Source of the DNA: Corynebacterium sp. ACRPS
GTDB lineage: Bacteria; Actinomycetota; Actinomycetes; Mycobacteriales; Mycobacteriaceae
NCBI RefSeq assembly: GCF_022346005.1
Contig: NZ_JAKRMY010000009.1
Location: 61,634 to 125,633 of the forward strand
Length of the DNA stretch: 64,000 nucleotides
Direction: 5' to 3'
Both the position numbers and the translations under genes were made by a program. Positions 1-7,280 of the stretch are shown piece by piece (within the stretch, counting starts at the first letter, position 1; every line of letters begins with the position of its first letter). A model generated the notes under the pieces. That model did not search any database, had not been told where the DNA came from, and saw only the letters and a list, made by a program, of their open reading frames with translations.

Positions 1-158
1 CTCAGAAGTCACAAGTGAAGGCTTTCTACTTTCCGGGGATCTGGAGACAGTTTAGGGGAGATCTCGCCAAAATTAGGGATCCGTGACCAGTTTCGCGTGT
101 TTGAAACAGTGTCTGTCTCCGGACACAGCCTCTGGCGTGACTAAACTTGGGGCCCATT

Positions 159-1055
159 GTGACTACTGAAACTACAGCTCCGCTCGCCATTATCACCGTG
201 ACCTATAACCCCGGTGAGTACTTGGCGCGATTTATAGGCTCCCTGCCGGACGCCAGCGCTCAAGGCGCCCAGGTGGTGCTGGCGGATAATGGCTCGACCG
301 ACGGCATCCCCGAAGCCGCTGCAGCGGAAAGGGAAGGCGTGGACTTCCTCGATACCGGCGGCAATATTGGCTACGGCGCTGGCATGAACGCCGGTGCTCG
401 GTGGGTGCGCGAGAACCGGCGCGTAGACGAAGAGTTCTTCCTTATCTCTAACCCGGATGTCACCTTTAGTGAAGATGCCATTGACCAGATGATTGCGTGC
501 GCGCGCCGCTGGCCGGATGCCGCGGCGGTTGGCCCGCGCATCGTGGAACCGGACGGCAGCAACTACCCATCCGCCCGGTCTGTGCCGAATATATCCACCG
601 GCATCGGCCACGCGCTGTTTTCTAACCTGTGGCCTTCTAATCCTTGGACGCGCACCTACCGCAACGATGCCGATATGTCCGTCCAGCGCCCCGCCGGGTG
701 GTTATCCGGATCCTGCCTCTTGGTGCGTTGGGACGCCTTTGATGCCATCGGCGGTTTTGATGAGCGCTACTTCATGTACTTGGAAGACGTGGACTTGGGC
801 GATCGCTTCGCGCGCGCCGGGTATCAAAACATTTTCTGCCCAGAAGCCGTCATCAGCCATGCCAAGGGGCATTCCACCCAGGCGCACGCCGGGGCGATGC
901 TGCGCGCGCACCACAGCTCTGCGTACCGCTTTCAGGCGGACCGCCACCCGGCGTGGTGGCAGGCCCCGCTGCGCGCAGCGTTGTGGCTGGGATTGCGGGT
1001 GCGGGGAGCGGTAACGGCCGCTCGCGCTAGTACCGCCAAAGATTCGGACGCCTGA
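159..1055 (+). CDS. wbbL: Family 2 glycosyltransferase, WbbL-type rhamnosyltransferase
   Basis: Probably transfers rhamnose from dTDP-rhamnose onto the decaprenyl-linked GlcNAc that starts the arabinogalactan linkage unit (inferred from family and gene order). The GT-A fold is visible: an N-terminal IITVTYN strand, an ADNGSTDG donor-binding loop, a DVTF segment, and a late GGFDERYFMYLEDVDL block that carries the usual catalytic acid region. About 298 residues, normal for WbbL. GTG 159 is preferred because GGGG lies 6 bases upstream; TTG 147 would add four residues. It precedes the sugar-nucleotide synthase, as Rv3265c precedes Rv3264c in M. tuberculosis. Confidence 0.85.
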   Translation: MTTETTAPLAIITVTYNPGEYLARFIGSLPDASAQGAQVVLADNGSTDGIPEAAAAEREGVDFLDTGGNIGYGAGMNAGARWVRENRRVDEEFFLISNPDVTFSEDAIDQMIACARRWPDAAAVGPRIVEPDGSNYPSARSVPNISTGIGHALFSNLWPSNPWTRTYRNDADMSVQRPAGWLSGSCLLVRWDAFDAIGGFDERYFMYLEDVDLGDRFARAGYQNIFCPEAVISHAKGHSTQAHAGAMLRAHHSSAYRFQADRHPAWWQAPLRAALWLGLRVRGAVTAARASTAKDSDA

Positions 1056-1148
1056 AGCGCGTGCCGTTGACCTGGTTTCTGGCCGCGGCCGCATACACTG
1101 ACCTTCGAAAAACCTCAGAATAAGATTGTCTGCATACAAAGGATGACT

Positions 1149-2243
1149 ATGACTGAAGCAGCCACCACCCACGGTGCCACCACCGATGCAGTGATTTTGG
1201 TGGGCGGGCGCGGAACTCGCCTGCGCCCACTGACCATTGGTACGCCCAAGCCCATGCTGCCGACGGCGAACTACCCGTTCCTGCAGCACCTGCTCGCCCG
1301 CATCAAGGCCGCGGGCATTGAGCACGTGGTGATGTCCACCTCGTACAAGGCAGAGGTTTTCGAGGAATACTTTGGCGATGGCTCCGAGCTCGGCCTGGAC
1401 ATCGAATACGTGGTGGAAGAAACCGCGCTGGGCACCGGCGGCGGCATTCGCAACGTCTATGCCAAGCTGCGCAATGACACCGTCATGGTCTTCAACGGCG
1501 ATGTTCTTTCCGGCATGGATCTTGAGGGCATTTTGACCACGCACCACAACAAGGGTGCGGATGTCACCATGCACCTGCTCAACGTGGCGGATCCGCGCGC
1601 CTTTGGCTGCGTGCCCACGGATTCTGAGGGCCGGGTCACGGCCTTTTTGGAAAAGACCGAGGATCCACCAACCAATCAGATCAACGCCGGTTGCTACGTC
1701 TTTGACCGCTCCGTCATCGAATCTATCCCGGCAGACCGCGTGGTCTCGGTCGAGCGTGAGACCTTCCCGGGCTTGCTTGCCGATGCCCGCCTGGTCGTCG
1801 GCCACGTCGATAACTCCTACTGGCGCGATATGGGCCGCCCCGATGACTTCACTCGCGGCTCCTCCGACTTGGTGCGCGGCATCGCGCCATCGCCGCTGCT
1901 GGAAGGCCGCACCGGTGAATCCCTCGTGGAATCCTCGGCCGGCATTGCCGGCGGCGTGCTGCTGCTGTCTGGCACCGCGGTGGGCCGCGGATCCGAGGTG
2001 GGCGCCGGCTCCCGCCTTGAAGGAACCGTGGTCTTTGATGGCGTGCGCATCGAACCAGGCGCCATCATCCACAACTCCATCATTGCCTCGGGCGCACACA
2101 TCGGTGCCAACGCGGTCATCGAAAACTGCGTCATCGGCGAAGGTGCCCACGTTGGCGCCCGCTGCGAGCTCGTGGACGGCATGCGGGTCTTTCCTGGTGT
2201 GACCATCCCCGATGCCGGCATCCGCTTTAGCTCCGACGCCTAA
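1149..2243 (+). CDS. NDP-sugar synthase, mannose-1-phosphate guanylyltransferase type
   Basis: Makes an activated hexose, most likely GDP-mannose from mannose-1-phosphate, for lipomannan and mannosylated wall products. The N-terminal nucleotidyltransferase signature is clear (LVGGRGTRLRPLT, then KPMLP, with FNGDVLSG for metal binding). The C-terminal third is a left-handed beta-helix of hexapeptide-like repeats (GVRIEPGAIIHNSIIASGAHIGANAVI). About 364 residues, the length of Rv3264c-type enzymes. Start ATG 1149 has AAAGGA 5 bases upstream; ATG 1143 sits on the ribosome site. It is orthologous by position to Rv3264c (ManB/ManC) and to the gene called rmlA2 in C. glutamicum, so whether it makes GDP-mannose or a dTDP sugar is not settled by sequence alone. 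Confidence 0.85.
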   Translation: MTEAATTHGATTDAVILVGGRGTRLRPLTIGTPKPMLPTANYPFLQHLLARIKAAGIEHVVMSTSYKAEVFEEYFGDGSELGLDIEYVVEETALGTGGGIRNVYAKLRNDTVMVFNGDVLSGMDLEGILTTHHNKGADVTMHLLNVADPRAFGCVPTDSEGRVTAFLEKTEDPPTNQINAGCYVFDRSVIESIPADRVVSVERETFPGLLADARLVVGHVDNSYWRDMGRPDDFTRGSSDLVRGIAPSPLLEGRTGESLVESSAGIAGGVLLLSGTAVGRGSEVGAGSRLEGTVVFDGVRIEPGAIIHNSIIASGAHIGANAVIENCVIGEGAHVGARCELVDGMRVFPGVTIPDAGIRFSSDA

Positions 2244-2260
2244 AGCGCCCACCACCTACC

Positions 2261-2310
2261 CCTCCGCACCGCTTGCAGCTCGGCCGCGAGCGCGGTGCGG
2301 AGGGCTTTGT
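2261..2310 (+). terminator. Rho-independent-type hairpin after the NDP-sugar synthase
   Basis: CCTCCGCACCGC at 2261-2272 pairs perfectly with GCGGTGCGGAGG at 2292-2303, with a 19-base GC-rich loop, followed by GCTTTG. The T-run is short, as is common in high-GC actinobacteria. Confidence 0.7.
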
Positions 2311-2672
2311 GCTCCCCGCCCGGCCGAGATTTTGGGAGACACGCCGATACTTCCTGAAAATTGTTGACAGAAAAACCGGGCACCACTATATCTAGTACCC
2401 CCTACCTATACCCCCGGATGGCACCGGATGTTACTAATGTGACGGATGGGGATCGTGTGCAGCGTTTTTGCGATAAAGCGCAGAAAAGGCACTAATTCAG
2501 GTTGACGATATTTAGTGATCCGGTGTGAAATTACATCAGTGCAAGAAACGGCGACCGACACACCCGTTTTACGGATTGGCTCGCGGATTGACGGCGATTC
2601 AGTCGTACTTCAGCCTCGTGTACAGTCGGTTGCACTGATTAGGATTACCCAACCTCGGAGAAAGGAAAAGGC
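2311..2672. other. Gene-free upstream region of whiB2
   Basis: Apart from the promoter at 2364-2392 and the ribosome site at 2657-2666, I see no coding frame with plausible composition. The short plus-strand open frame from 2515 that reads through whiB2 in another frame looks like a shadow. The region is more AT-rich than the flanking genes and probably holds regulatory leader sequence. Confidence 0.5.
2364..2392 (+). promoter_or_regulatory. Strong housekeeping-sigma promoter, probably for whiB2
   Basis: TTGACA (2364-2369), an exact 17-base spacer and TATATC (2387-2392). This is near-consensus for the vegetative sigma factor. Transcription would start near 2399, leaving a leader of about 270 bases before the whiB2 start at 2673. 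No other gene lies between. Confidence 0.65.
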
Positions 2673-2975
2673 GTGGACAAAATGGCTAATAACAACGCCA
2701 TTCTCCGTGGCGGTGCTGCTGCAGAGGTATCGCTCGATGAACTCTTCGGTGCCGTCGAGCAGGAGTGGCAGGATCAAGCGTTGTGCGCGCAGACGGATCC
2801 AGAGGCATTCTTTCCCGAAAAGGGAGGTTCCACCCGTGAGGCAAAGCGTATCTGCCAAGCCTGCGCGGTGCGCGATGAGTGCCTGGAATACGCGCTGGAG
2901 CACGATGAACGCTTCGGAATTTGGGGCGGGCTTTCGGACCGCGAACGCCGCCGCCTCAAGCGCGAGATTGGTTAA
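2673..2975 (+). CDS. whiB2: WhiB2-type iron-sulfur transcription factor (WhcD)
   Basis: A 100-residue WhiB protein. The four cluster ligands are C38, C61, C64 and C70 (C-x22-C-x2-C-x5-C), followed by the G-[IV]-W-G-G turn (GIWGG) and a basic C-terminal tail (RERRRLKREIG). Family knowledge: WhiB proteins bind [4Fe-4S], associate with the primary sigma factor and control transcription. WhiB2 orthologues affect septation and cell division. GTG 2673 is chosen because of GGAG/AAAGGA at 2657-2666; ATG 2682 is a possible shorter start. Its position between the NDP-sugar gene and the metallopeptidase/DUF3499 pair matches Rv3260c. Confidence 0.93.
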   Translation: MDKMANNNAILRGGAAAEVSLDELFGAVEQEWQDQALCAQTDPEAFFPEKGGSTREAKRICQACAVRDECLEYALEHDERFGIWGGLSDRERRRLKREIG

Positions 2976-2989
2976 TTAAGTTGTGTGTG

Positions 2990-3040
2990 CTCTAGCCCTT
3001 GGCTGCGCCCCATGTGGTGCTGTCAAGGGCTAGAGTTTTC
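2990..3040 (+). terminator. Terminator after whiB2
   Basis: CTCTAGCCCTTG (2990-3001) and CAAGGGCTAGAG (3024-3035) form a perfect 12-bp stem, followed by TTTTC. It lies between convergent genes and may stop both transcripts. Confidence 0.85.
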
Positions 3041-3060
3041 TTTAGCGCGACTATGCTTTC

Positions 3061-3537
3061 CTACCAGCTATAGCGTGGGTCTACCTCCTCTGGGGCGAGG
3101 TTTAAGTAATTGGCCACCAGGGCGGTAATGACCGTGCCGAGGAGCTCCGCGCGCTCGGCGGCGGTGACGGCACGCTGCTCAATGGGCATGCGGAAGATGA
3201 CGAGGCGGGCGCGGGTAGGGCTGCCGGAAGAGTCGACTCCGGCGGGCACGATGCGGCCGAGCGGCACGGGACCATCGGCAATGATTTCATCCGGCAGCAC
3301 CGTCATATCCGCCGAAAGGCGCATGCGCGGGATGGTATCTACTGCAAGGTCGAGCCCGCGCAATTGCGGGGCGAAGGCGTGCTGAATGGGGGCGTAGGCC
3401 TCGAGGACAGCGGCATCGAAAAGCTCGCGGGCGCTGCGGTAGCGCGGGGTTTGCTGCGGCAGCAGGGGCCCGTGCAGGCCGCGCCCGTGGCGGTCACGGG
3501 CGGGTCGGATATGCGGGCGGGGGCGAGCGGCGGTCAT
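3061..3537 (-). CDS. Metallopeptidase-family protein, probably inactive
   Basis: Matches the actinobacterial group represented by Rv3259, placed opposite DUF3499. About 158 residues: a basic N-terminus, then the conserved RLVIFRMPIE segment and a C-terminal helix. Active members of the zincin family place HExxH in that last helix. Here it reads VITALVANYLNL with no histidine, so zinc-dependent proteolysis is unlikely. Start ATG 3537 is preferred over 3582: TAGAAT on the minus strand ends 7 bases before this ATG, the arrangement of a leaderless transcript. Its real role is unknown. Confidence 0.75.
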   Translation of the reverse strand: MTAARPRPHIRPARDRHGRGLHGPLLPQQTPRYRSARELFDAAVLEAYAPIQHAFAPQLRGLDLAVDTIPRMRLSADMTVLPDEIIADGPVPLGRIVPAGVDSSGSPTRARLVIFRMPIEQRAVTAAERAELLGTVITALVANYLNLAPEEVDPRYSW

Positions 3538-3625
3538 GGCGTTGATTCTAAAGCTCGGTGGCGGCGCAATAAGTGCAGCCACGCCGGGGAAGTACTATCT
3601 AAATCTCAACCAAGGGTTTAGACTA

Positions 3626-4135
3626 ATGCGCGTGACTGAATCTCGCCATTGCTCCCGCCCAGGCTGCGGCCGACCCGCCGTGGCGACGTTGACCTACGCA
3701 TATGCGGATCAGACCGCTGTGGTTGGCCCGCTGGCAGAAGAGGATAACCCGCACAGCTGGGATCTCTGCAGCACTCACCGCGACCGCATCTCCGCGCCGG
3801 TGGGGTGGGAGCTGGTGCGAGTAGACCGCATCGAGCTCGACGAGGATGACGACCTTATGGCCCTGGCCCAGGCGGTCAAGGAAGAAGGCAGGGTTACTAC
3901 GGGGCTTGTCGATGACCGCAGCGCCGGCTCCGGGGCAGATCCCATCGATTACGCCGCCACCTTCGATGGCGCTGATCCCGCCAATTCCAACCACCCGGTA
4001 TTTCGCACCCGCCGCGTGGCCTATGCCAAAAAGGCCCGCCGCGCTCACCTGTCCGTCGTCCCCGATGCGAACAGCGAGGACAGTTCCAGCTCCGCCGCGG
4101 AGCAAGACACGGCGACCGAGTCCGAGTCCGACTAA
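3626..4135 (+). CDS. DUF3499 protein with N-terminal zinc-binding cysteines
   Basis: Conserved actinobacterial protein of unknown function, corresponding to Rv3258c. The N-terminus has a C-x4-C pair (HCSRPGCG) and a later C-x2-H (LCSTHRDR), which look like a zinc site. The rest is acidic and low in complexity. About 169 residues. ATG 3626 has AAGGG 9 bases upstream. An upstream in-frame start at 3536 would overlap the divergent gene and adds non-conserved sequence, so it is rejected. It precedes phosphomannomutase as in M. tuberculosis, which suggests a link to mannose metabolism, but no mechanism is known. Confidence 0.88.
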   Translation: MRVTESRHCSRPGCGRPAVATLTYAYADQTAVVGPLAEEDNPHSWDLCSTHRDRISAPVGWELVRVDRIELDEDDDLMALAQAVKEEGRVTTGLVDDRSAGSGADPIDYAATFDGADPANSNHPVFRTRRVAYAKKARRAHLSVVPDANSEDSSSSAAEQDTATESESD

Positions 4136-4239
4136 GCGCGGGTTGAGCACAGCGCCTGAAAAGCCCCGCGCTAGTTAGCTGCAGACACGGAAGGAGCACT
4201 GCGCTAGTTGCCCGCAGGCAGGGAGTATTATTGCGAGGT

Positions 4240-5607
4240 ATGCGAACTCGTGAGCATCTTGATGCAGTGATTAAGGCCTATGACGTCCGTGGCGTGGTGG
4301 GCGAAGATATCGATGAAGACTTTGTGCGCGATACTGGCGCCGCCTTCGCCGCGATCCTGCGCGAAGAAGGCGAAAACACCGTGGCCGTCGGCCACGACAT
4401 GCGCCCGTCTTCACCCGCGTTGGCGCAAGCCTTTGCTGAAGGCGTGGTGAGCCAAGGCCTCCACGTGACGCTTCTGGGGCTTACCTCCACCGATGAGCTC
4501 TACTATGCCGCGGGTTCTATGGAGTGCGCGGGTGCGATGTTTACCGCCTCCCACAACCCGGCGAAGTACAACGGCATCAAGCTCTGCCGCGCCGGTGCCG
4601 TCCCCGTGGGGCAGCAGACTGGGTTGGAAGAAATCAAGCAGATGCTTATCGATGGCACCCCAAACTACGACGGCCCCCATGGTGCCATCGCAGAGCAAGA
4701 AATCCTGACCGGCTACGCCGATTTCCTGCGCCACCTCGTGCCGCTGGAAGAGTCCAAGCCGCTGGTCGTCGCCGTCGACGCCGCCAATGGTATGGGTGGG
4801 CACACCGTCCCGGCCGTCTTCGATGGCCTGCCCTTTGATGTCCGCGATCTCTACTTTGAGCTTGATGGCACCTTCCCCAACCACGAGGCGAACCCGCTGG
4901 ATCCCAAGAACTTGGAGGATCTGCAGACATTTACCGTAGAGCAAAACGCCGATATCGGCCTTGCCTTCGATGGCGACGCCGACCGTTGCTTCGTGGTGGA
5001 TGAAAAGGGCCAGCCGGTATCGCCTTCTGCCATCTGCGCGCTGGTGGCCAGCCGCTACTTGGATAAGTTCCCAGGCGCGACCATTATCCACAACCTGATT
5101 ACCTCCAAGACGGTGCCGGAGCTCATCGCGGAAAAGGGCGGTACCGCCGTGCGCACGCGCGTGGGCCACTCCTTCATTAAGGCCCAAATGGCCGAGCACA
5201 AGGCGGCCTTTGGCGGCGAGCACTCAGCGCACTACTACTTCCAAGAATTCTGGAACGCCGATTCCGGCATGTTGGCCGCCATGCACGTGCTGGCCGCGCT
5301 GGGGCAGACGGATAAGCCGCTCAGCGAGCTCATGGCGGAATACTCCCGCTACGAGGCATCCGGCGAGATCAACTCCACGGTAGCGGATCAAAAGGCCGCC
5401 ACCCAGGCCGTGCTCGATGGGCTGGCGGATAAGATCGAATCTGTCGATGAGCTCGATGGCGTCACGGTCGAGCTCAAGGGCACGGACGCGTGGTTTAATG
5501 TGCGCGCTTCCAATACCGAGCCGCTGCTACGGCTCAATGTTGAGGCGAAGACCTCCGAAGAGGTCCAGCAGATTGTGGACGAGGTCCTCGCCATCATCAG
5601 GCGCTAA
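4240..5607 (+). CDS. manB: Phosphomannomutase/phosphoglucomutase
   Basis: Interconverts mannose-6-phosphate and mannose-1-phosphate (and possibly the glucose esters), feeding GDP-mannose synthesis. The alpha-phosphohexomutase signatures are in order: KAYDVRG near the N-terminus, the phosphoserine loop TASHNPAKYNGIK, the metal-binding DGDADRC loop, the sugar-binding GGEHSAHYYF loop and a C-terminal RASNTEPLLR phosphate-binding site. About 455 residues, typical. ATG 4240 gives the MRTRE start seen in relatives. TTG 4231 has a better-spaced GGGAG and cannot be excluded. Normally the next genes would be the SIS-like protein and manA; here the sulfur module intervenes. Confidence 0.93.
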   Translation: MRTREHLDAVIKAYDVRGVVGEDIDEDFVRDTGAAFAAILREEGENTVAVGHDMRPSSPALAQAFAEGVVSQGLHVTLLGLTSTDELYYAAGSMECAGAMFTASHNPAKYNGIKLCRAGAVPVGQQTGLEEIKQMLIDGTPNYDGPHGAIAEQEILTGYADFLRHLVPLEESKPLVVAVDAANGMGGHTVPAVFDGLPFDVRDLYFELDGTFPNHEANPLDPKNLEDLQTFTVEQNADIGLAFDGDADRCFVVDEKGQPVSPSAICALVASRYLDKFPGATIIHNLITSKTVPELIAEKGGTAVRTRVGHSFIKAQMAEHKAAFGGEHSAHYYFQEFWNADSGMLAAMHVLAALGQTDKPLSELMAEYSRYEASGEINSTVADQKAATQAVLDGLADKIESVDELDGVTVELKGTDAWFNVRASNTEPLLRLNVEAKTSEEVQQIVDEVLAIIRR

Positions 5608-5624
5608 TTGCTGGAATCACTGAA

Positions 5625-6977
5625 CTACTGCGCGCGGGAGTGGGCCACCATGTCTTCCCACTCCACGTATTTCTTTCGCTCGCGGCCTTCGCGCTCGCCC
5701 AGTGCGCGCTCAGCGGCATCGAGGCGTTGCCAATCCTGCCAGGTGAGGTAGTCGACGCCCTTATCCGCGAAGGCCTCGGTGATATCGCCGGCGGTGGGGG
5801 AAGGTAGGCTGCCCGCGGCGGCATCATCAAGCAGCATGCCAATGGTTTCGCTGGCATCGGACTTGGTAATGCCAATCAGGCCGACGGGCCCGCGTTTTAC
5901 CCAGCCGGTGGTATAGAGGCCGGGAACAATGGCACCCTCTTCGTCGATGACGTGGCCGCCGTCATTGTTAATGACGTTCTTCTCTCTATTAAACGGCACG
6001 CCGTCCACGGCGTCCGAGCGGTAGCCCGTGGCAAAATAGACCGCTTGCACCGGCCACGTGGTGAATTTACCGGTGCCGCGCACGTTGCCATCGCCGGTCA
6101 GCTCGGTGCGCTCCGTTTTAATCCCGCTGACCCGGCCGTTCTCACCGAGGATCTCCACCGGCTGTTCAAAGAGGTGAATCTGCAGCGTATGCGGGGCCTT
6201 TTTGGGATCGCGAATGGCATATTGCTCAAGAACCTGGCAGACCAAATCCGTGGACTTGCTGGAAGCGCGCGCCTCTAGCGAGGCCTCATCGTAATCAATA
6301 TCTTCGGGGGAGACGACCACATTGATGTTGTCCGAGTGGTCGAGCTCTTTGAGCTCTTGCGGGGTGAACTTGGCTTGGGCGGGACCGCGCCGCCCGAAGA
6401 CGCGCACGGTTTCTGCCTTATTGCGCGCCAGTGAATCGTAGACATTATCGGCGATTTCGGTCACCTTAAGTTCATCGCCCGTCTTGGCCAAGATGCGCGA
6501 GACGTCCAGGCCCACGTTGCCCACGCCGATGACGGCGACCTCGCTGGCGGAGAGATCCCACTCGCGCTCAAAACGCGGATTGCCGTCATAGAAGCCTACG
6601 AACTCACCGGCGCCGTGCACTCCCTGCAGTTGTGCACCAGGGATATCGCGGTGGCGATCGCCTACCGCACCGGTGGCAAAGATGACAGCATCGTAGTGCT
6701 GCTGCAGCTCGTCTACGGTGATATCGCGGCCGATGTGCACGTTGGTAAGCAGGCGAATCTGCTCCGTGTCCAATACGCGGTGCAGGGATTTAATAATGCC
6801 TTTAATGCGTGGGTGGTCAGGGGCCACGCCGTAGCGAATGAGGCCGAAGGGGGCGGGCATCTGCTCAATGAGATCGATGTGTACATTGCCACCGGTCTTT
6901 TTCACCAAGATATCGGAGGCGTAAATGCCGGCGGGACCGGAACCGATGACGGCTACGTTTAAGGGCTTTTCTGACAC
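5625..6977 (-). CDS. fprA: Ferredoxin-NADP+ reductase, FprA type (Fpr2 of cys clusters)
   Basis: FAD/NADPH oxidoreductase of the adrenodoxin-reductase-like group, expected to pass electrons from NADPH to a small electron carrier for sulfite reductase. The N-terminal FAD site is VAVIGSGPAGIYAS, an NADP site VAVIGVGNVGLDVSR follows in the middle, and the C-terminal GWVKRGPVGLIGITKSDA is typical of FprA. About 451 residues. GTG 6977 is chosen: AAAGG lies about 9 bases upstream and homology starts at SEKPLNVAVIG. A start at 7061 would run through the McbR operator. It is divergent from cysI, as fpr2 is in C. glutamicum. Confidence 0.9.
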   Translation of the reverse strand: MSEKPLNVAVIGSGPAGIYASDILVKKTGGNVHIDLIEQMPAPFGLIRYGVAPDHPRIKGIIKSLHRVLDTEQIRLLTNVHIGRDITVDELQQHYDAVIFATGAVGDRHRDIPGAQLQGVHGAGEFVGFYDGNPRFEREWDLSASEVAVIGVGNVGLDVSRILAKTGDELKVTEIADNVYDSLARNKAETVRVFGRRGPAQAKFTPQELKELDHSDNINVVVSPEDIDYDEASLEARASSKSTDLVCQVLEQYAIRDPKKAPHTLQIHLFEQPVEILGENGRVSGIKTERTELTGDGNVRGTGKFTTWPVQAVYFATGYRSDAVDGVPFNREKNVINNDGGHVIDEEGAIVPGLYTTGWVKRGPVGLIGITKSDASETIGMLLDDAAAGSLPSPTAGDITEAFADKGVDYLTWQDWQRLDAAERALGEREGRERKKYVEWEDMVAHSRAQ

Positions 6978-7053
6978 GGTAATTTTGCCTTTCTTGTCTG
7001 CGTATTCTCCCGCGGTGGGGTGAAGGGAACGACCCTCGATAAATATGCGTAAA

Positions 7054-7069
7054 TAGACCACATAGTCTA
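7054..7069. promoter_or_regulatory. McbR operator
   Basis: TAGAC-CACATA-GTCTA, an exact match to the TAGAC-N6-GTCTA site described for McbR, the TetR-type repressor of sulfur and methionine genes in C. glutamicum. It lies about 77 bases upstream of the fprA start, a position fit for repression of the divergent promoters. Confidence 0.85.
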
Positions 7070-7205
7070 TTTATCGCGGTTGAGTGCGGGATTTCTCTTA
7101 AGAGAGTGAACCGTATGGTCTATTTGCAGACAAGTGGAAGAATTAGATTCTTTATTAAACCTTCTCAAAGTGCAGGTCACAGCTTTGGGAAAAGTGAAAA
7201 TAAAA

Positions 7206-7221
7206 CAGACCGCTTTGTCTG
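7206..7221. promoter_or_regulatory. Second McbR-like palindrome
   Basis: CAGAC-CGCTTT-GTCTG, which extends by one base on each side to ACAGAC/GTCTGT. It differs from the McbR consensus by one base in each arm. It is close to cysI and could be a weak McbR site or the site of another regulator such as CysR; the sequence does not decide. Confidence 0.4.
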
Positions 7222-7280
7222 TAATCTATAGACGAGTAGGTTTCACCTCAACGCTTTGAAAGGGAGGTCTACACCACATT

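Larger units (their letters stand above)
6978..7280. other. Divergent regulatory region between fprA and cysI
   Basis: A 303-base AT-rich spacer that must hold both promoters. It contains one exact McbR palindrome, one related palindrome and two half-matches (GTCTA at 7118-7122 with a weak left arm, TAGAC at 7229-7233 with a weak right arm). An AAAGGGAGG ribosome site lies just before cysI. No coding frame is evident. Confidence 0.6.

Noticed and set aside
702..2255. 517-codon minus-strand open frame
   Set aside because: It runs antisense through two well-supported genes. Long antisense frames are common in high-GC DNA; others at 22579-23625, 27553-28878 and 54923-56545 were rejected for the same reason.
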